46,771 nt of DNA from Myxococcales bacterium (lineage in GTDB: Bacteria > Myxococcota_A > Polyangia > Polyangiales > Ga0077539): assembly GCA_013298625.1 (NCBI GenBank), contig JAAFIF010000081.1, positions 1 to 46,771 on the forward strand, written 5' to 3'. A program made the position numbers and the translations under genes. The notes below the pieces were generated by a model. It was not told where the DNA came from. It made no database searches and was given only the letters and a program-made list of their open reading frames with translations. The stretch's first letter is position 1; every line of letters begins with the position of its first letter. Of this stretch, positions 16,596 through 24,621 are shown one piece after another.

Positions 16596-17425
16596 CCGCG
16601 CACCGCGCGAGCCTTCGAGAGCTCGTCGAGCACCACGGGCATCGGGGGAATCTTGTCGTCCCACTCGACCAACGTTCGAAAGGGCCCGCCCTGCTTCCAC
16701 GCCCTGGCGTAGAGCGCCCACACCGCGTCGCTCACCGCGCGGTCGTGCGTGTCCACGATGGTCGCGTCGGGCTCGCGCGAGTGCCCGGCCAGGTGCACCT
16801 GCAGCACGCGCGCGAAATCGATCGCGTCCAAGAACGTGCGCGGATCGAAGCGGTGATTCTCGGACGAGACGTAGATGTTGTTGATGTCCAACATGAACCA
16901 GCAGCCCGCCTCGCGCACCACCTGCGCGTAGAAGTCCCACTCGCTCATCGTGCTCTGCCGAAACTCGACGTAGCTCGAGAGGTTCTCGATTCCAAACGGG
17001 CGGCCCAGGCGACGCTGCACGTACGCCGCGCGCTCAGCGGCGAGCTCGACCAGCTCGGGCACATACGGCGTCGGAAGCAGGTCGTGATGCGATCGCCCCT
17101 GCGACGAGGTCCAGCACAGATGATCGGTCACGAACGGCGCGTCGACCCGGTCGGCCAGCCGGCACAGCGCGTCCAAGTACGACTCGTCGAGCGGCCGCTG
17201 CCCCAGCAAATTGAGCCCCACGCCGTGCAACACGATGGGATACCGCTCGCGCACAGCGTCGAGCCGCTGCGTCGGCAGCTCGGCGAAGGGCAAGAAGTTC
17301 TCGCTGATGATCTCGAAGTAGTCGACCGCCGGCCATCGCTCGAACAAAAAGGGATAGTGCGCCGAGCGCAGCCCGAGGCCGAGCGCGTCCGGCGCGATCG
17401 CTGCCATGCCTGCTGAGACCGTCAC
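16592..17425 (-). CDS. MNIO (DUF692) multinuclear iron oxidase
   Basis: The product is 277 aa from the GTG at 17425, which follows a TATGCT element by 9 nt; the ATG at 17407 gives 271 aa and is a fair alternative. It is a TIM-barrel protein of the DUF692 family. Numbered from the 17407 ATG, the residues expected to bind iron are in place: H61 (VLHGVGLNLLG), H96 (VTDHLCW), E141 (GIENLSSY), D174 (MLDINNIYV), H205 (VHLAGH), D219 and H221 (DTHDRAV) and E248 (VEWDD). Known members (MbnB, TglH, bufferin enzymes) oxidise peptidyl cysteines to oxazolones, thiooxazoles or related products, with a DUF2063-type or other partner. Here the partner overlaps by four bases and a Cys-motif lipoprotein lies just beyond it. 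The chemistry and peptide are inferred. Confidence 0.93.
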   Translation of the reverse strand: MTVSAGMAAIAPDALGLGLRSAHYPFLFERWPAVDYFEIISENFLPFAELPTQRLDAVRERYPIVLHGVGLNLLGQRPLDESYLDALCRLADRVDAPFVTDHLCWTSSQGRSHHDLLPTPYVPELVELAAERAAYVQRRLGRPFGIENLSSYVEFRQSTMSEWDFYAQVVREAGCWFMLDINNIYVSSENHRFDPRTFLDAIDFARVLQVHLAGHSREPDATIVDTHDRAVSDAVWALYARAWKQGGPFRTLVEWDDKIPPMPVVLDELSKARAVRG

Positions 17426-17434
17426 GTCGCGACG

Positions 17435-17440
17435 AGCATA
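17435..17440 (-). promoter_or_regulatory. -10-like TATGCT for the MNIO operon
   Basis: On the minus strand TATGCT ends 9 nt before the GTG at 17425. This spacing is one reason to prefer that start. Confidence 0.45.
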
Positions 17441-17518
17441 CGCCGCGCGTGTGCGCGCCGCCCCACGCACAATTCGCGGAGCGCGCGGCGCGCGCGTGCG
17501 CCATGATCCCTGCGAAGC

Positions 17519-18448
17519 ATGCACCGCACGATCGCCTCGCTCTCCTTCGCACTCGCGCTCGCCGCGGCGCCTGCCGTCGCGCTCGCGCAGGACTCCGACA
17601 CGACCGCTGCGGTCAGCGACGAGGCGCAGCGCGCGATCGACGAGGGCGTCGCCGCCGAGCGCGTCGAGGACTTCGCCTCGGCCGTCACGGCCTACGAGCG
17701 CGCGCTCAGCGTGCGATCGGAGCCATCGACGTGGCTGCGGCTCGCCGCGGCCAACCGCGCGCTCAGCCGCTACAGCGAGGCCGTCGCCGCGTGGGACCGC
17801 TACCTCGAGAGCGCCGCTCGCACGGCGGCGCCCGAAGAGCTCGCGCGAGTGCGCGCGCTGCGCGACGCGGTCGCTGCGCAGTGCACCCGCGTCAGGCTGC
17901 GGTTTCGTCCGGCCAACGCCGAGCTCACGATCAACGGGCGGCTCTCGAGCTCGCGTCGCTCGTGGTCGATGGTCGCGGCCGACGGAGCGCGCGAGCTCTT
18001 GCTCGACCCCGGTGAATACCGCCTGATCGTGCGCGCGACGGGCTTCGAACCCTGGAGTCGCGTGTTGAGCGCACCCGAGCGCGGCGTGCAGCGCTCGTTC
18101 GACGTCGAGCTCGTGCAGCGCGACCGGCCGGCGGCGGCGCGCGTCGCGGGGCGGCCGATTCCGTGGTGGACCTTTGTTGGCGCGGGAGTCTTCGCGGGCG
18201 GGGCCGCTGCGGCCACGGTGATCGCCGTGCAGAAGGTCAACGCCGAGGCCGGCTGCGGCAACAACCCGACGTGCCTCGAGTCCATCGCGGCCGCCAACGA
18301 GACCCGCGGAATCGGCATCGGAATCAGCGCGTCCATCGCCGCAGGCGGCCTCATCCTCGCCATCTCGGGCGTCATCTCGGGGACGACGCCGCAGCAGCTC
18401 GCCCCGTCGACCGACTCGAATCAGAGCCCCGCGATGCGCACGCCCTGA
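17519..18448 (+). CDS. TPR-PEGA membrane protein
   Basis: The product is 309 aa. It has a signal peptide (cleavage near ALAQ, residue 24), a TPR-like helical part at about 36-118 (FASAVTAYERALSVR, YSEAVAAWDRYLE), one PEGA-like beta unit at about 125-185 (NAELTINGRLSS, PGEYRLIVRATGFEPW), and two hydrophobic helices at about 214-232 and 268-292 separated by a short loop with two cysteines. It has the same order as the proteins at 8674 and 34428. It is transcribed away from the MNIO operon with a 93-nt gap; only a weak CATGAT lies 11 nt before the start. It ends 6 bp from the convergent gene. Its role is unknown, probably envelope-associated. Confidence 0.78.
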   Translation: MHRTIASLSFALALAAAPAVALAQDSDTTAAVSDEAQRAIDEGVAAERVEDFASAVTAYERALSVRSEPSTWLRLAAANRALSRYSEAVAAWDRYLESAARTAAPEELARVRALRDAVAAQCTRVRLRFRPANAELTINGRLSSSRRSWSMVAADGARELLLDPGEYRLIVRATGFEPWSRVLSAPERGVQRSFDVELVQRDRPAAARVAGRPIPWWTFVGAGVFAGGAAAATVIAVQKVNAEAGCGNNPTCLESIAAANETRGIGIGISASIAAGGLILAISGVISGTTPQQLAPSTDSNQSPAMRTP

Positions 18449-18454
18449 GGTGGC

Positions 18455-19366
18455 TCAGCGACGGTACGGTCCCTCTGCCCCAGCGAGCCGCGCCCACGCC
18501 CGCGCGGTCGCCGGGCCCTCGGGCTCGATCACGCGCTCGAGCGAGCTCTTTCCGTGCTGCGCTTCGAGCCACGAGAGCGCTCGCTCGAGCTGCGCTTCGT
18601 CTTCGCGCGCCGCGTGGATGTGCGCGAGCACGACGTGCCGATTGCGCTCGATCACGGGCTCTTGCGACGGCGTCGAGAGCAGCGGCAGCGCTGCGTCGGC
18701 CATGGACTCTTTGACGAGCAGCATCGCCTCCGAGAAGCGCCGGGCGTAGTCGTGCGTCGTTCCCTCGGCGATCGGGGGCAGCCGCGCGAGCAGGGCGCGA
18801 GCGCGAGACAGCTCGCCCGCGTACACGAGCACCGAGAGCTGCGTCAGCATCAGCAGCTCACGCTCGTGCGCCTCGAACTTGCTGTCGTCGAGCGGCGCGA
18901 CCACCGCCCCCGCCTCGGGGTGGCAACGCCCGTTGCTCAGCGCGACGCCGACGCTCACGCGGATCGCGTCGTTGACCGCGTCGCCGAGGGGCAGCTTCGT
19001 TCCGAGCTCGAGCAGCGCGAGGCGGGCCTCGGCGCGGCGCGCAGGTTCGTCGAGCTGCTTGCTCAGCGCGGCCACGCGCTTCAACGGAGAGGCGCTCTTG
19101 ATGCTCCACCCGCACAGCGCGGCGGTGATCAGCGACGAGCCGACGACGGTGATGATGGGGCTCTGCGTGACCGCCGCCAGCACGCCCGCATGCACGAGCG
19201 CGACGACGCCGAACAGCGTCCCCGCCGAGAGCATCGAGCGGACAATCTTCTTGCGCTGCGCGCCGTCGAGCTCAGACCACTTGAACGTAGAAGTGGCCTG
19301 AAACGCCAGCGGCGTCCCGACAAACGCCACAGCGACCGCCACCAACACCGCGAACACGACGTCCAT
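18455..19366 (-). CDS. membrane protein with a helical cytosolic domain
   Basis: The product is 303 aa. I chose the ATG at 19366 because it begins the first hydrophobic helix (MDVVFAVLVAVAVAFVG) and follows a TACGGT element by 11 nt. Two more hydrophobic stretches lie at about 40-60 and 63-80, after which a long Ala/Arg/Leu-rich region is predicted all-helical (PARRAEARLALLELG, LLARLPPIAEG, ALSWLEAQHG), with the look of degenerate TPR repeats. I recognise no family. The gene is divergent from the DUF3160 lipoprotein with overlapping -10 elements, so the two may be co-regulated. Confidence 0.72.
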   Translation of the reverse strand: MDVVFAVLVAVAVAFVGTPLAFQATSTFKWSELDGAQRKKIVRSMLSAGTLFGVVALVHAGVLAAVTQSPIITVVGSSLITAALCGWSIKSASPLKRVAALSKQLDEPARRAEARLALLELGTKLPLGDAVNDAIRVSVGVALSNGRCHPEAGAVVAPLDDSKFEAHERELLMLTQLSVLVYAGELSRARALLARLPPIAEGTTHDYARRFSEAMLLVKESMADAALPLLSTPSQEPVIERNRHVVLAHIHAAREDEAQLERALSWLEAQHGKSSLERVIEPEGPATARAWARLAGAEGPYRR

Positions 19367-19376
19367 GGATCTCTTG

Positions 19377-19383
19377 TACCGTA
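19377..19383. promoter_or_regulatory. overlapping divergent -10 elements
   Basis: In the palindrome GTACCGTAC, TACCGT (19377-19382) can serve the plus-strand gene and TACGGT (complement of 19378-19383) the minus-strand gene. The minus gene would be near-leaderless (11 nt). The plus gene would have a leader of about 54 nt carrying a GAGGTGA Shine-Dalgarno. Only one polymerase could occupy the site at a time. Confidence 0.45.
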
Positions 19384-19442
19384 CGCGCACAACAACTGAA
19401 GCAAAGGCCCGCGCCGCTCGGCGTGTCCTTCGCGAGGTGACC

Positions 19443-21695
19443 ATGAAAAGACCGCTGCTCTCGCTGCTCGCCGTCGGCGCCACGCTCTCGTGCTCGACGC
19501 AGCAGACACGCGCGCACCTCGATCGCGCTCACGGCGGCTCCGCCGCGCCGATCGCTCCGCTGGCAGACGTCGCGCACGCCCGCTACGAGGCTCCAACCGC
19601 GGCCCTGTCCTTCGAAGACCTGCGCGCCCGTATGCCCGGCGCCCAGCGAATCTCTTCGTCGCAGCTCGCCGAGCGCCACGCGGTGACCTTCGCGAGCGCG
19701 GGGGCGTTCGACGTCGATCGCGTCGACGGGATGAGCGTCGTTCAAGCCGGCCCCTTCACGTTGAACGCGAGCGAGCGCGCCCTGCTCGCCCGCAACGGCT
19801 TCGTCCTCGCGCCGCGCCTCGCGACGCCCAATTTTCTCACGGGCTACGTGAGCTTGTACCTGCGCGACCAGCCCGTGTACGTCAGCGCCGACGCCATCAC
19901 CAACGCGCTGCACGAGAGCTTCGACACGCTCATCGCCAACGCAGAGTCCGACGCGCTGTTGCCCGCGCTGACCGCGGGCCTCGCGCAGCTGCGCACGCGG
20001 CTCGCGACGGCGACGGACCTGTCCCCAGCGACGCGCGGCGACGTGGACAGCTACGTCGCGATCACGCTGAGCGCCCTGCGCGGCGCGGTCGAACACCCCG
20101 TGGCCAACGGCGACGACGCGCTCGTCACCGCGGTGTTCGGCAAGCTCTCTGCGGGCACCGGCGCGCACCGCCTCGCGCTCTTCGGCGACCCGCGCGACGT
20201 GGACTTCTCGCAGATGCGCCCCCGCGGCCACTATGCGGGCAACGCGACGCTCGAGCGCTACTTTCGCGCGGTCATGTGGCTCGGTCGCGAGGGCTTTCGC
20301 CTGGTCGACACGCGCGGGACAGAGCGCGTCGTCTCGCGTCGTCAGCTCGAAGGCGCGCTCGCGATCCACGCGCTCAGCGACGAGCCGACGCGCGCGGCGT
20401 TCGAGCTGATCGAGTCGACGATCACGCAGTTTGCAGGCGAGCCCGAAGCGCTCGGGTTTCGCGACATGGACACCCTCGCGCGACGGCTCTCGGAGGCCGG
20501 AGGCCTCGGCGCGCTCAGCGACGCTCGGCTGCTATCGATCATCGACGACGTGCGCGGAGTCCGTCCCCGCATCGCGACCTCGATGCTCGTGCACCCCGAA
20601 GGGTGGACCGGGACCGTTCCACAGCCTGTCGCCTTCTCGCTAGCCGCCCAGCGGTACACGCCCGACTCCAGGGTGCTCACGCACGTGAGCTACGACAGGA
20701 TCGACCAGGGCCGAGCCGTGCGCATGCTGCCGAGCCCCCTCGACGCGGCGTTTGGCGCGCTCGGCAACGATCAGTCGCTCGCGTTTCTGACCGGAGATTT
20801 GCAGCGATTTGGCTATGCGACCGAGCTCGATACCACGCGCGTACTGGTCGACGCGCACGAGCGCGGCTACTGGCAAGGGAGTTTGTACGCCTCGTGGCTC
20901 GCCGCGCTGCGCACGCTCTCTCCGAGAGAGACCCTCGCGAGCGCGTCGAGCCTGCCGGCGACGATGACCACTGAAGCGTGGGGTCGACGCTTGCTCAACA
21001 CGCAGCTGGCGGCGTGGGCAGAGGTTCGACACGACACCATCCTCTACACGGCGCAGTCGTACAGCGTCTCGCTGGGCTGCTCGTATCCGCACGCCTACGT
21101 CGACCCGTACCCCGAGCTGTGGAGCGCGCTCTCGCTCTGGGTCGAACGAGCACGAACGCTGATCGGCCGCACGCCGTGGCAGACCCAAGCGACGCGCGAC
21201 CGGTGGACGCAGTGGGCGAGCCGCGCCACCACAGTCGTGAGCCGTCTGCGCACGATCGCCGAGCGCGAGCGCGCAGGAGAAGAGATGACCCGCGACGAGC
21301 TCGCGTGGATGAACCAGGCCCTGAACGCGCGCGAGGTCAGCGTGGTGTGCGCCACGGAGGTGCGCGTGGATGGAGGCTGGTACTACGACCTGTTCGAGCC
21401 GCGCAGGCAGCTCGGCGAGGACCGCGCGATCGTCGCCGACGTGCACACAGCCCCCGAGGACGAGCACGGAAACCCCGTGGGAGACGTCCTGCACATCGGG
21501 ACGAGCGCGCCGCAGCCGATGGTGGTGATCGCGGGCCCGCGCGGTCGAGAGCGCGCGTATGTGGGCTTCGCGTACAGCTATCGCGAGCGGGTGACGCACG
21601 GGTTCGACCGGCTCACCGACGAGCGCTGGCGACGCGAGGCATCGCAGGCGAGCGCGCCGTCGTGGCTGCGAGAGATCAGCGGCGCGCCGCGGTGA
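19443..21695 (+). CDS. DUF3160 lipoprotein
   Basis: The product is 750 aa. The ATG at 19443 has a good Shine-Dalgarno (GAGGTGACC) and begins a signal peptide MKRPLLSLLAVGATLSC, with C17 probably lipidated. The body matches the DUF3160 type: the entry FVLAPRLATPNFLTGYVSLYL then QPVYVSADAITNALHESFD (a long N-terminal helical array), a central region with FRAVMWLGREGF, DPYPELW near the middle of the C-terminal half and the closing beta segments around VDGGWYYDLFEPRRQ. Members are large, exported and of unknown activity, frequent in Myxococcota. It ends 3 bp from the convergent VWA gene. Confidence 0.85.
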   Translation: MKRPLLSLLAVGATLSCSTQQTRAHLDRAHGGSAAPIAPLADVAHARYEAPTAALSFEDLRARMPGAQRISSSQLAERHAVTFASAGAFDVDRVDGMSVVQAGPFTLNASERALLARNGFVLAPRLATPNFLTGYVSLYLRDQPVYVSADAITNALHESFDTLIANAESDALLPALTAGLAQLRTRLATATDLSPATRGDVDSYVAITLSALRGAVEHPVANGDDALVTAVFGKLSAGTGAHRLALFGDPRDVDFSQMRPRGHYAGNATLERYFRAVMWLGREGFRLVDTRGTERVVSRRQLEGALAIHALSDEPTRAAFELIESTITQFAGEPEALGFRDMDTLARRLSEAGGLGALSDARLLSIIDDVRGVRPRIATSMLVHPEGWTGTVPQPVAFSLAAQRYTPDSRVLTHVSYDRIDQGRAVRMLPSPLDAAFGALGNDQSLAFLTGDLQRFGYATELDTTRVLVDAHERGYWQGSLYASWLAALRTLSPRETLASASSLPATMTTEAWGRRLLNTQLAAWAEVRHDTILYTAQSYSVSLGCSYPHAYVDPYPELWSALSLWVERARTLIGRTPWQTQATRDRWTQWASRATTVVSRLRTIAERERAGEEMTRDELAWMNQALNAREVSVVCATEVRVDGGWYYDLFEPRRQLGEDRAIVADVHTAPEDEHGNPVGDVLHIGTSAPQPMVVIAGPRGRERAYVGFAYSYRERVTHGFDRLTDERWRREASQASAPSWLREISGAPR

Positions 21696-21698
21696 GCG

Positions 21699-23327
21699 TC
21701 AGCCGATGGTCAAGCGCTCTTGAATTCGTGTGGTGATCACACGAAGGGCCCGCGAGAACTCGGGCGCGCAGATCGACGTGACGATCCCGTTGCGGCAAGG
21801 CCGGCCGTTGCACGCAGGAAACTGATCGAACCGACGCGCGATCTCGACGATGCGCCGCGACGGAAACGCCTGGTACTGAAACGCCGCGCACGCCCGGGCC
21901 GGATCGTAGGTGCTGCCGACGCGACGGCACGCGGGCACGACGTGGTTGCACATCGGGTGGCGGTTGGCCTGGCGCATCGAGAACGGGCCTGCGGTGCTCT
22001 GCGTCCCCTCCATGGACGTGCCTTGGTTGCGCGCGTTGTAGTCGTTGGCATCAGCCCCGGGCGTGCCGAGCAAGCGGTCCCACAGGATCTGCGCGGGCTC
22101 TGCGCCCATCGCCGCTTGCATGGGAATCTCCACGGGAACTCCAGCGATCCCCGCGAAGATCACCCGCTCGGGGTGCCCCGGCTTGAGCGAGAGCAGGTCG
22201 CGCGTCCAGCGGTTGGGCGCAGAGCTCGCGCGGGTGTTGTAGTAGCGATCGAGCCCCCACGTCGGGTCTTGCACCGAGCCCGGCGTCGCCATGTAGAAGC
22301 GCAGGTCGAGCGGCCCGGTGGTGCCTCCGGCCCACGCCGCGTCGTCCACCGAGTACACGCCGCGCGCGTCGCGGCACGGCTGCCCGCCTTGCGCAGAGAA
22401 GCCGCCGTCGTTGCGGCAGTCGCGCACCGAGCCGTCCTCTTCGTCGCTGAGCACGATCACGGCGAGCAGCGCGTTGTCCCTGAGAAATCCCGCGTTGGGC
22501 GAGCTCGATCCTCGCGCGTCGTGCTGCACCAGCGCGCGCCACACCGCTTCGAGCTGCGACTCGAGCCCGCAGCCGTTGACGAACAAGCCGGCGTTGCACT
22601 TGAACCAGTCCGTGAACTGCGCCGGATCGCGCGAGCTCGCAAACGCTCCGCTCTGATCGCAGGTCGCGTCGGCGGCGTTCGAGCAAAACGTGATGAAGTT
22701 CGGAAACTGATTGCGGTCGTTGTTGCAAGCGGCCGGGCGAAATCCAACGGGCGCTGGCTGCGCGGTCGGCACGATCGGCGCCCACGGCAGGTGCTGTGCG
22801 AGCGCGCCTCCGTTGCGGATGGGGTTGAGCCTGCCGTCGTCGCCGCTCGCGCTGTTGTCGCAGCCTGGGACTTGTGAGCCCGGCGTCCCCAGGTCCGACG
22901 AGACGACGCCCACGTGAAGGTCGGTCACCGCCGCGAACTGCCGAACATCGTCGGGGTTGGCCGGGTCGCAGCGATGCGGAGGCCCGCCGCCACGAATCGA
23001 GCGCGAGACGCAGGGCGGATTGGTGAGCAGCTCGAGCATGGGCCCGAGCTCGGCCATGATGTTCACCTGGTTTTCGCGCATGGACCCCGAGTTGTCGACG
23101 AGCAGCAAGAGATCCACGGTGTCCAGGTTTTGCTGCGGTGGAGTCGCTGCGGCGTCTCCGCTATCCGAGCTCGTCCCGCCGTCGCTCGACGCGACGCGCG
23201 CGTCGCTCGCTGCGTCGACGACGCCTGCGTCCCGTCGCCCCGCGTCGGGCTGCGGTCCCTCTGCGCACGCGGCGAGGGTCGCGCAGATGAGCAAAGATGA
23301 GCGCCCGAGCGTCACTGGTCGTTGCAT
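21699..23327 (-). CDS. VWA-domain lipoprotein
   Basis: The product is 542 aa from the ATG at 23327, which follows a TACGCT element by 10 nt. The signal peptide ends LLICATLAAC (C21, canonical lipobox). An Asp/Ser-rich linker leads to a von Willebrand factor A domain: VDLLLLVDNSGSM with MIDAS residues D78, S80 and S82, and later VIVLSDEEDG. The domain is interrupted by long Cys-containing insertions (Cys pairs near CDPANPDD, CNAGLFVNGCG, CRNDGG). This is the usual plan of large myxobacterial VWA lipoproteins. It is likely a surface metal-dependent adhesion module. The end lies 3 bp from the DUF3160 gene. Confidence 0.88.
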   Translation of the reverse strand: MQRPVTLGRSSLLICATLAACAEGPQPDAGRRDAGVVDAASDARVASSDGGTSSDSGDAAATPPQQNLDTVDLLLLVDNSGSMRENQVNIMAELGPMLELLTNPPCVSRSIRGGGPPHRCDPANPDDVRQFAAVTDLHVGVVSSDLGTPGSQVPGCDNSASGDDGRLNPIRNGGALAQHLPWAPIVPTAQPAPVGFRPAACNNDRNQFPNFITFCSNAADATCDQSGAFASSRDPAQFTDWFKCNAGLFVNGCGLESQLEAVWRALVQHDARGSSSPNAGFLRDNALLAVIVLSDEEDGSVRDCRNDGGFSAQGGQPCRDARGVYSVDDAAWAGGTTGPLDLRFYMATPGSVQDPTWGLDRYYNTRASSAPNRWTRDLLSLKPGHPERVIFAGIAGVPVEIPMQAAMGAEPAQILWDRLLGTPGADANDYNARNQGTSMEGTQSTAGPFSMRQANRHPMCNHVVPACRRVGSTYDPARACAAFQYQAFPSRRIVEIARRFDQFPACNGRPCRNGIVTSICAPEFSRALRVITTRIQERLTIG

Positions 23328-23337
23328 GGCGAACGCG

Positions 23338-23343
23338 AGCGTA
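23338..23343 (-). promoter_or_regulatory. -10-like TACGCT for the VWA gene
   Basis: On the minus strand TACGCT ends 10 nt before the ATG at 23327, with no Shine-Dalgarno between. Confidence 0.45.
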
Positions 23344-23429
23344 CGCCCGGATTTTCTCTGCGAATAATGGGCGAACCTCCTCCCACCTGCGGCGTCGAGG
23401 ACGGCGACAAATCGCCCACCCGCTGGATT

Positions 23430-23445
23430 CGAACCGCAAGGTTCG
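23430..23445. other. small hairpin CGAACC-GCAA-GGTTCG
   Basis: A perfect 6-bp stem with a GCAA tetraloop lies in the divergent region between the VWA and ada genes, 26 bp before the ada -10 element. It could be a protein-binding site or chance. Confidence 0.3.
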
Positions 23446-23470
23446 GAGCGCGCCGCCGCGCCGGGCTCGC

Positions 23471-23476
23471 TACGGT
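23471..23476 (+). promoter_or_regulatory. -10-like TACGGT for ada
   Basis: TACGGT ends 7 nt before the GTG at 23484 and supports that codon as a leaderless start. Confidence 0.5.
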
Positions 23477-23483
23477 GTGGTCC

Positions 23484-24608
23484 GTGATTCGACGCCGAGC
23501 CCCATCCACCGACACGAGCGCCCAGCGCAGCCTCACCGACGCCGACGGCAGCGACGACGACCGTTGGGCAGCGGTGTGCGAGCGCCGGCGATCTGCGGAC
23601 GGATCGTTTGTCTACAGCGTGAAGAGCACCGGAGTCTTCTGCCGCCCCTCGTGCCCCTCGCGCAGGGCGCGCCGCGAGAACGTCGCGTTTCACAGCGGGC
23701 CCAAGGCGGCGATCGAGCGGGGATTTCGCCCGTGTTTGCGCTGTGATCCGCTCGACGAGGGACGGCCGCACCCGCGCGCCGACGCGATGGCCGAGATCGC
23801 CCGGTACATTCGAGAGCACGCGGACGAGCCGCTCGCGCTCGAGGCGTTGGCCAGGCGCGCGGGGCTGAGCCCGTTTCACTTTCAGCGCACGTTCAAAGCG
23901 GTCGTGGGCGTCACCCCGAAGCAGCTGCAGAGCGCCGAACGAGCGCAGCGATTCAAGCGCGCGCTGCGCGAGGGCAGCTCGGTGCTCGACGCAACGTTGG
24001 ACGCGGGCTACGGCTCGACCAGCCGCGCGTACGAGTCGCGCGACGCCGCAGGCGCGATGCGGCCGAGCGACTATCAGAAGCGCGGACGCGGCGAGCGCGT
24101 GCGCTACGCGGTGAGCGAGAGCGCCGTCGGCCTCGTGTTGATGGCGGCCACCGAGCGCGGAGTGTGCAGCGTCCTGCTCGGCGAGTCCGAAGAGGCGCTG
24201 ATCGCGGAGCTCAACGAAGAGTTCAGCGAGGCGGACGTGCGGCGATCGACGGCGGACGCAGACGCGCTCGCGCCGTGGATGCGCGCGTTGCAGGCGCACC
24301 TCGCGCGCGAAGCGTCGCGCCCCGAGCTTCCGCTCGACCTGCGCGGAACGGCGTTTCAGCTGCGCGTCTGGCGCTTTCTCGCGCAGATCCCCGAGGGCGA
24401 GACCCGCACGTACAGCCAGCTCGCCGACGCGATCGGCGCGCCCTCGTCCGTGCGCGCCGCGGCCGCAGCGTGCGCAGCGAACCGACACGCCGTGCTGATC
24501 CCGTGTCACAGGGTGCTTCGAGGCGACGGATCGCTCGCGGGCTATCGCTGGGGCGTCGAGCGAAAGCGCGCGCTCATCGACGCAGAGCGATCACCGAAGC
24601 AACGGTGA
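23484..24608 (+). CDS. ada: Ada, methylated-DNA repair protein and regulator
   Basis: The product is 374 aa from the GTG at 23484; an in-frame ATG at 23367 would add 39 residues unlike Ada proteins. The N-terminal methyl-acceptor domain has all four zinc cysteines: FCRPSCPSR (C53, C57) and CLRC (C84, C87), C53 being the phosphotriester acceptor. Next is an AraC-type helix-turn-helix region (about 100-200, LALEALARRAGLSPFHFQRTFK). The C-terminal O6-alkylguanine-DNA methyltransferase domain has PCHRV with acceptor C341 and the GYRWG loop. It removes alkyl groups from DNA and is expected to activate its own gene once methylated. It is divergent from the VWA gene, and a small hairpin lies upstream. 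Confidence 0.95.
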   Translation: MIRRRAPSTDTSAQRSLTDADGSDDDRWAAVCERRRSADGSFVYSVKSTGVFCRPSCPSRRARRENVAFHSGPKAAIERGFRPCLRCDPLDEGRPHPRADAMAEIARYIREHADEPLALEALARRAGLSPFHFQRTFKAVVGVTPKQLQSAERAQRFKRALREGSSVLDATLDAGYGSTSRAYESRDAAGAMRPSDYQKRGRGERVRYAVSESAVGLVLMAATERGVCSVLLGESEEALIAELNEEFSEADVRRSTADADALAPWMRALQAHLAREASRPELPLDLRGTAFQLRVWRFLAQIPEGETRTYSQLADAIGAPSSVRAAAAACAANRHAVLIPCHRVLRGDGSLAGYRWGVERKRALIDAERSPKQR

Positions 24609-24621
24609 CGCCCGAGGCGCG

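Noticed and set aside
16595..16940. Longer start for the DUF2063 gene
   Set aside because: It would lie inside the MNIO gene; the ATGA overlap at 16592-16595 is the natural start.
23421..23445. tRNA T-loop look-alike (GGATTCGAACC)
   Set aside because: T-stem pairs fail and no acceptor, D or anticodon arms fold around it; it is part of a simple hairpin.
23471..23484. E. coli-type Ada box near ada
   Set aside because: No AAAGCGCA-like sequence was found; only a TACGGT element and a hairpin.
21699..24509. 936-codon minus-strand frame including the ada region
   Set aside because: The real gene starts at 23327 with a signal peptide; the extension lies opposite ada.
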